DNA of 11,195 bases from Gyrodactylus bullatarudis (Eukaryota; Platyhelminthes; Monogenea; Gyrodactylidea; Gyrodactylidae): assembly GCA_012064415.1 (NCBI GenBank), contig SSNU01000125.1, positions 40,457-51,651 of the forward strand. The letters are read 5' to 3'. A program made the translations under genes and the position numbers. This document shows positions 6,728 to 11,195 of the stretch, piece by piece; the stretch's first letter is position 1; every line of letters begins with the position of its first letter. The notes below the pieces were generated by a model that saw only the letters and a program-made list of their open reading frames with translations, ran no database searches and was not told where the DNA came from.

Positions 6728-8080
6728 AATAACAAAAAAAAACAATGAGACATACCTATTTATCTGTTAAACCAGATTGCCCTTGTAGAATTTCATAAGA
6801 CGAAATTGCATTTATAAACACTAGTGAAGTAAACATGATATGAAGTAAACCAATATCAAAAACTTGTAATATATCTTATGAAGATATCTACTTACCAATC
6901 TTCATATCTCTTGCTTTTATTTATTTTATTATTATCTTTTGTTTATTTAGTTTTTTTTCTTTCCTTCTATTTCTTTTTTCTCAACTGACAAGCCTGAAAT
7001 TATCACTAATTATTAGAATTAAAAAGAAAAAATTACAAGTCAAAAGCTAACTTGTTTAATTGTAGATTAAATACTATCCATCTTGAACAGAACTGTTCCT
7101 ATGATATTTTTGTCAGCCCTTAATTTATTAATTGATAAAAAAAACTAGAGACTTAATATATTGCTATGGAGAATTTCATCAAAAAAAAAAATATATATAT
7201 GAATAATTAAGCTATAGATTTTTAACTGGTAAAAAAATGACTTTGTTAATAAAATATAATTCATAATGTATCATGTGATGATTTCAGGGAGAGAAGAAAT
7301 ATAAGTAAAAATAAAAATAAATGAATGATAATATATTAATATGAATAATAATGAAAATGACCGAAGGGTAATAAAATACTAGACATTTTCATGAGATATA
7401 ATGTTAGATCGTAAATTACTAATATTATAATACTAGTTTGGATGAATGCATCAACTCCTTGAAATTCATAATTCATTAAGTCTCACAACGAAGATTCATT
7501 TATTTCTTTTATAAACATAGAATTCTAATTAAATTCTATTTTTGTACAAAAATTATTTTCTAATAATATTTCTATTTGAAAATGATAATTGTGAACATAT
7601 GTATTGTTCAATAAAATTTTAATTTCATTTCATTTGTAAAAGTAGAAATGATTCAGAAGGATCGATGATTCACATTAATAATCCTAAGCTTTTTATTAAA
7701 AGTCAACTAAATTGTCTAATTTCTTGAAATACTGTTAGATCTGACTAGAAGCATTACTAAATAGCAATTATATAAATTTATAATATCATTTAGCTATATT
7801 ATCACCTCTTAAAATTTATCCAGAATTTTGATGGTTTAAATATGTTAAAAAATAAAAGTTCAAATTTTAATATTATACTTGTTTATCTAATCATTCATGG
7901 CAAAATTATAAATTTGCTACAAATATAAAAAGGCTAAAATTCTAGGGACGTTTTTCTCCTGGGTGTTTTTGTGAGCTGAAAAAATTATTTTTATATTCAA
8001 TTCTATGCGTAGATAAATAAAAGTCAACTCTGAATCATTAAATTTCAAGTTTATTTTTCAAACAGGTTAGTCTAGTGAGC
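6728..8080. other. 1.35-kb AT-rich stretch with no recognised feature
   Basis: I found no credible coding frame on either strand, no inverted-repeat pair and no RNA gene. There are homopolymer A and T runs and a short AT dinucleotide run near 7190-7200. Confidence 0.5.
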
Positions 8081-8088
8081 AAGAAACA

Positions 8089-8105
8089 GGGTATTTCACC
8101 TGTAT
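8089..8105 (-). repeat. Solo terminus of the E1/E2 family
   Basis: GGGTATTTCACCTGTAT matches the reverse complement of the E1 left end (GGGTACTTTACCTGTAT) at 15 of 17 positions. The preceding GAGCA also has a counterpart in E1. The orientation puts an element interior to the left, but the paired CCAAT boxes and the opposite arm are not visible. This is therefore a truncated remnant or a solo end. Confidence 0.5.
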
Positions 8106-8179
8106 TACTCACATCCATGAGAATCATTTCGTATTTCTTCTTTTGGAGTAAAAAAACCTTTTGCTTCCCTTACTTATAT

Positions 8180-8240
8180 TTCGTATATTATAATTATAAT
8201 TTGAATGGTTAACAAAATTCTCCATCCCAAAAAAAAACTT
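8180..8240 (+). repeat. 60-bp dispersed direct repeat, copy 2
   Basis: Same-orientation partner of 446-505, about 90 percent identical by eye. Similarity fades into poly-A/T on the downstream side. Confidence 0.6.
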
Positions 8241-8310
8241 TTTTTCATGTGTTACCTACAATTATATTTTTCTTAGCTGATAAGAATTGAAAATTTCTTA
8301 AACCAAGTAA

Positions 8311-8655
8311 TTATTCAATTATAATCTAGATAGAAGAAGGGATCGATTTGGCATAATTTTCTACGAGGACGATGGTACGCATGTAGAATTCAACAAAATA
8401 GTAAATATCGAAAATTATTTATATTTTTACCAAAATGATACGAAAATGGCAGAATTAAATCTGAACAGCACTGTTTTTGAATCTTTCGATAAACCTTTTG
8501 GATATATACTTTCAAACGATGTACTCAAGAAGTTTAGTATCTGTTTCAATAAAGCAATGCAAGATTGGACTACTAAAATCAGATCAATTACCAGTAAGCT
8601 GCATTATAGTTGTTATTATTCAAAATTTTATTTAAAGAAAAACTGGAAGTTTTAG
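8311..8655 (+). CDS. Unidentified open frame, possible exon
   Basis: This frame is open from just after a TAA at 8308-8310 to TAG at 8653-8655, about 114 codons. An internal ATG at 8446 gives 69 residues. The upstream part is also protein-like (DRFGIIFYEDDGTHVEFN), which argues that the coding region does not begin at that ATG. The following section reads FDKPFGYILSNDVLKKF and FNKAMQDWTTKIRS, with mixed hydrophobic and charged residues and no membrane segment. A candidate acceptor (CTAG near 8326-8329) and donor (CCA|GTAAGC near 8591-8597) would make it an internal exon. After the donor the composition turns aromatic and basic, as expected for intron read-through. I recognise no domain. It is the cleanest unbroken coding candidate in the window. 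Confidence 0.4.
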   Translation, partial: LFNYNLDRRRDRFGIIFYEDDGTHVEFNKIVNIENYLYFYQNDTKMAELNLNSTVFESFDKPFGYILSNDVLKKFSICFNKAMQDWTTKIRSITSKLHYSCYYSKFYLKKNWKF

Positions 8656-9060
8656 AAATATTCCAATCTAATCAAAACCTATTTTTCAAAAGATTTCATT
8701 GTTTTCATCACAATTTACATAAATCTTTAATTCAAGGGTTATCATCAAAAACCTAAAATAAATAGAAAATTTATTGAACGATAAATATGTTTTATTTTAA
8801 AATTACACTGGCGGTAAAGTAAAAATAATTTTTTATCAACGGATAGAATTTTTTATGCTGATTTCGAACTTGTACTCAGAATTTTCCTTTCCTAATTTTA
8901 CAAAATATTAAAAAACGATATTTGTAAAAAGAGAAAAAAATTTACTCAAAATAAATTCGTACTATTTAAAAAAGCTTTACATTTCACACATGTTAGACTT
9001 ATTTTAAAATCTGTTGTTTGTAACTGATTTTTAATATCATTAGTCAGTTGTGCAAACGTT
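8656..9060. other. AT-rich stretch without recognised features
   Basis: There are long A/T runs, and no coding frame or repeat that I can support. It leads into the Penelope-like relic. Confidence 0.5.
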
Positions 9061-9088
9061 GAGAGCAAAACAATTTATTCTCAAACAT

Positions 9089-9570
9089 ATGGAGACCAAT
9101 GAGGTAAATAATGTAGAAGATGAAAACACAAAACCGGCTTGTCTTATAATCACATATAAAGATAACCATAGTGAATTAACTATTCAAAACAACATTACCA
9201 GAAAAAAGGTCAGATAAATATTTAAGGTAAACAAAATGTTCACCAATGAATCAAAAGACTTGTTAGACTTTAAGAAGTAATCCTAGAAGAAGTCATATGT
9301 GATATACAAACTTGAATGCCCATGTAAATCAGAATAAATATGACATACCACAAGGAGATTAGAAGACAGAGTAGAGAAACATCTCTACACATCTAATATT
9401 GCAGTTAGAGATCATGTGAGAGTCTGTGACAAAAAATCTTCCCCTTCAAAATTATACATTCTTTTAAACAAAACGGAAGAAATTTCAACGCCTTAAACAC
9501 TGCTGAAACCTTCTTTATAAGAAGAGAAAATCCAATTCTTTACAAAAAAAGAAACTGGTTAATCCTTTAG
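9089..9570 (+). pseudogene. Penelope-like element relic: GIY-YIG endonuclease region
   Basis: One phase runs from an ATG at 9089 to about 9496 despite six in-frame stops, so it is an old coding region. The key part is at 9299-9383. VIYKLECPC corresponds to the GIY half of a GIY-YIG nuclease with the C-x-C often seen in Penelope-like elements. Then, after Ser-Glu, TAA-ATA-TGA occupies the place of Y-I-G, followed by HTTRRLEDRVEKH, the usual T-x-R-x-L-x-x-R-x-x-EH helix with the catalytic Arg. After a frame change, ETFFIRRENPILYKKRNW (from 9505) matches the final Glu-containing block. Upstream, FTNESKDLLDFKK sits where these proteins have a linker to the RT. The RT itself is absent, so the copy is 5'-truncated. 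A stand-alone GIY-YIG gene is possible but less likely. Confidence 0.65.
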
Positions 9571-9736
9571 GAATCTCTTGATCAAATACGAACAGTAGAA
9601 GCAGAGAATCACAAAAAAACAGTCAATCGGTAGAGACAAGGAAGAGAAATAGAAATTCAGATATTAACAAACAATAATAAAATCACAGAATACTTCAGTT
9701 CAAGCCAATAATTAACAAGAAATTGCCAATATTTCA

Positions 9737-9935
9737 GAATCAATTTACAGGTGAAGTACCCGTTTTCTATCCCAAATCGTATTTTACATCTCGGTTATAT
9801 ACCTAAACCATGATTTTTCTTAACCAATTAGAGAACAGGAAACTTTCAACCAATGAAATCTAAGCACATTTGTTTTTTGATTTCCGAGTAGGATTCCTGA
9901 TATGTTTCACATAAATAGCCTTAAATAATATTTTA
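9737..9935 (+). repeat. E2 left inverted arm
   Basis: Pairs with 10278-10485. It lacks about 9 bp (near CCCATTCTG in the partner) and four bases between GAATCAAT and CAGGT. Shared landmarks include TTACATCTC, TATATACCTAAACCATGAT, CCAATTAGAGAACAGGAAA and CCTTAAATAATATTTTA. CCAAT boxes lie at 9824-9828 and 9850-9854. Confidence 0.92.
9824..9854 (+). promoter_or_regulatory. Paired CCAAT boxes in the E2 left arm (mirrored at 10359-10389)
   Basis: CCAAT at 9824 and 9850, starting 76 bp from the CAGGT end, the same geometry as in E1. The 36-bp block around the two boxes matches the E1 block at about 25 positions. A TATA-like ACATAAATAGCC lies further in, at 9909-9920. A promoter function is inferred. 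Confidence 0.45.
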
Positions 9936-10060
9936 TGAAAAATATTTAGAAACTAAAATATTTTCTATACTAGAAAATTAGTCAATATGAATGTGAATTA
10001 AAATTTTCAGTATAATTAATTACAAATTAGATCTATTCATCGAAATCAAAAACACTTGAA

Positions 10061-10261
10061 TTATGTAAAGGCTGACCAATTCTTCCAAAGCATAGTTAAT
10101 TGAATTAAATTCCTTGAACCATTCAAGCTTAGTACAGAAAAAATATTGTTGAGATCATCAATAAGTTTTTTCTTCCCTTCTATTCTAAGTTCAGGTTCTT
10201 CTGTACTTGGAATTATAGGAGTATGAAATTCTAGGAATGGGCTTAACTTTGAATTCTGCAT
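10061..10261 (-). pseudogene. C-terminal protein remnant inside E2, homologous to the E1 ORF
   Basis: The frame has 66 codons from an ATG that lies 17 bp inside the right arm's inner edge and reads toward the left arm. Residues about 15-49 align with the C-terminal piece at 1225-1413. Shared features are T-x-IIP, an acidic segment, then an amphipathic run ending K-x-L-x-D-x-L-x-N and V-x-x-L-x-G. Here the frame goes on for about 17 more residues (SRNLIQLTMLWKNWSAFT). It stops 126 bp inside the left arm, against 104 bp in E1. The start so close to the right arm shows that most of the gene was deleted. It is unlikely to be a functional protein. I do not recognise the family. Confidence 0.5.
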
Positions 10262-10277
10262 TGAATGGTACTTATTT

Positions 10278-10485
10278 TAAAATATTATTTAAGGCTATTT
10301 ATGTGAAACATATCAGGAATCCTACTCGGAAATCAAAAAATAAATGTGCTTAAATTTCATTGGTTGAAGGTTTCCTGTTCTCTAATTGGTCCTTATCATG
10401 GTTTAGGTATATAACTGAGATGTAAAATACGATTTGGGCAGAATGGGATAGAAAACGGGTACTTCACCTTTATATTTATTGATTC
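10278..10485 (-). repeat. E2 right inverted arm
   Basis: Inverted partner of 9737-9935, ending GGGTACTTCACCTTTATATTTATTGATTC. ATTGG boxes at 10359-10363 and 10385-10389 mirror those of the left arm at the same 26-bp spacing. The outermost 19 bases match E1's left end at 17 positions. Confidence 0.92.
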
Positions 10486-10689
10486 TTTTTTAAAAAAAAG
10501 AAACGTTTGTGTTGAGATACTCATTGTGGGGATTCAGAAATCGAGTGAATACACCGGCTTGATTTATACAGTAAAATTCGACAGAGAAATGTTCTTTGTC
10601 ATCCTCTGATTGGTTGAAATTAATATTATACAATGATGAAGGTAAGGGATAGGATCACACTGTTAGTCACCACGGTCATTATTTCCTCT
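10486..10689. other. Spacer between E2 and the terminal coding relic
   Basis: No coding frame or repeat is recognised. Base composition becomes less AT-rich towards the right. A single ATTGG occurs near 10611, without the 26-bp partner that marks E1/E2 arms. Confidence 0.4.
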
Positions 10690-11193
10690 TCACATATTAG
10701 GAGTTGTCCACTTGCCGCTGACGGTGCTAATTACTGGCTGAGAGTTAATTTGATAATCAACTTTCGTTGACTTCTATGAGTTTACACTTTTGCTCTTATT
10801 TGTAATAGTTGGTAGGGCAGAGGACTGAAGTTAATTTGATTGAGACGTAGATTCAACTACTTGCTCTTTTTGTTCACAATTGTTATCAATCTCACTTGTT
10901 TCTGCTTTCTGAGTTGAGGTAGCAACAGGGTCATCATTAAGCAATCTTTCAGTTTTTCGGATTTTCTTTCTCTGTGTGAATCACTTCTTCCCTTCAATAC
11001 CTAATTGCGTTGCCAAATCTTTCTGCTTGCAGAGGTCTGGTTTCAACGTTTTGATGTAACGGGCATTGGCTTTGCACAAGACTTGTTCTCTAACTGCTCG
11101 GGAAACACATGGATCGGTTTGGTACAAGATACTGAAATTGGTCACATCAGCAGTGTGACTTGTATTGCAATGGTGCTCTTGGACCGCTGAACC
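10690..11193 (-). pseudogene. Unidentified coding relic, partial, three in-frame stops
   Basis: On the minus strand one phase stays protein-like for 168 codons, from the window edge to a TGA at 10690-10692. It is interrupted by TGA (10981-10983), TAA (10831-10833) and TAG (10774-10776), all without a frame change. The first 70 residues are cysteine- and histidine-containing (QEHHCNTSHTADV, then DPCVSRAVREQVLCKANARY), ending near LATQLGIEGKK. The next section has a basic, nuclear-signal-like RKKIRKTER, then an acidic, Ser/Thr/Gln-rich tail (KAETSEIDNNCEQKEQVVE). The region is visibly less AT-rich than the rest. The N-terminus lies outside the window. It could be a transposon protein or a decayed host exon. 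The TGA at 10981 could also be the true end of the protein. The plus-strand frame at 11005-11190 is its shadow. Confidence 0.55.
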
Positions 11194-11195
11194 GA

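Larger units (their letters stand above)
9737..10485. mobile_element. E2: 749-bp fold-back element of the E1 family
   Basis: Arms at 9737-9935 and 10278-10485 are inverted copies of each other around a loop of about 340 bp. Both arms begin GAATCAAT, a few bases, then AGGTGAAGTACCCGTTTTCTATCCC. E1's left end reads GAATCAAT...ACAGGTAAAGTACCC. The loop holds a minus-strand ORF homologous to the C-terminal gene piece of E1. E2 is therefore best read as an internal-deletion derivative that kept both arms and the 3' end of the gene. No clear target-site duplication was found. Arm-to-arm differences (several substitutions and two indels) make it older than E1's arms suggest for E1. Confidence 0.8.

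Noticed and set aside
10605..10620. ATTGGTTGAAAT resembling the E2 arm
   Set aside because: It has only one box and no second copy 26 bp away, and no other arm landmarks. Probably chance.
11005..11190. Plus-strand ORF at the right edge
   Set aside because: It starts at a non-ATG codon region and is antisense to a much longer minus-strand coding phase.
1..11195. CRISPR array, bacterial operon, tRNA or rRNA genes
   Set aside because: No regularly spaced short repeats, no ribosome-binding-site-led gene clusters and no cloverleaf or rRNA signatures were seen.

Overview
This is AT-rich eukaryotic nuclear DNA, most likely from an invertebrate animal. There are no bacterial-style operons, no closely packed genes and no obvious host gene. 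It holds a graveyard of several mobile-element classes: a Ty3/Gypsy retrotransposon, a piggyBac-type MITE, a Penelope-like GIY-YIG endonuclease relic, and long-inverted-repeat DNA elements. I cannot name the species. All alignments here were done by eye.

Layout. 1-771: AT-rich flank with a doubtful minus-strand ORF and one copy of a 60-bp dispersed repeat. 772-5341: a composite DNA transposon, called E1 here, with inverted repeats of about 330 bp that are almost identical to each other. Inside E1 is a broken minus-strand gene, probably its transposase. The helix-turn-helix N-terminus is at 4289-4645 and a C-terminal piece is at 1225-1413. The gene is split by a plus-strand Gypsy relic (about 1504-3715) with gag, protease, reverse transcriptase and integrase pieces. 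The Gypsy relic is itself interrupted at a TTAA by a 688-bp piggyBac-like MITE (2910-3597), so there are three levels of nesting. 5342-6720: decayed coding-like islands of unknown origin. 6721-8080: AT-rich DNA with nothing recognisable. 8089-8105: a lone terminus of the E1 family. 8180-8240: the second copy of the 60-bp repeat. 8311-8655: an open frame that may be an exon. 9089-9570: a Penelope-like endonuclease relic with its YIG motif destroyed by stop codons. 9737-10485: E2, a 749-bp fold-back relative of E1. 10690-11193 (minus): a less AT-rich coding relic with three in-frame stops, running off the right edge.

The main result is the E1/E2 family. The two elements share end sequences (GAATCAAT, then ACAGGTRAAGTACCC) and a pair of CCAAT boxes exactly 26 bp apart in all four arms. 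Each also has a minus-strand ORF ending 104-126 bp inside the left arm, with about 14 of 35 identical residues between the two. E2 therefore looks like an internally deleted, non-autonomous derivative of an E1-type element. I could not assign the family to a known transposon superfamily.
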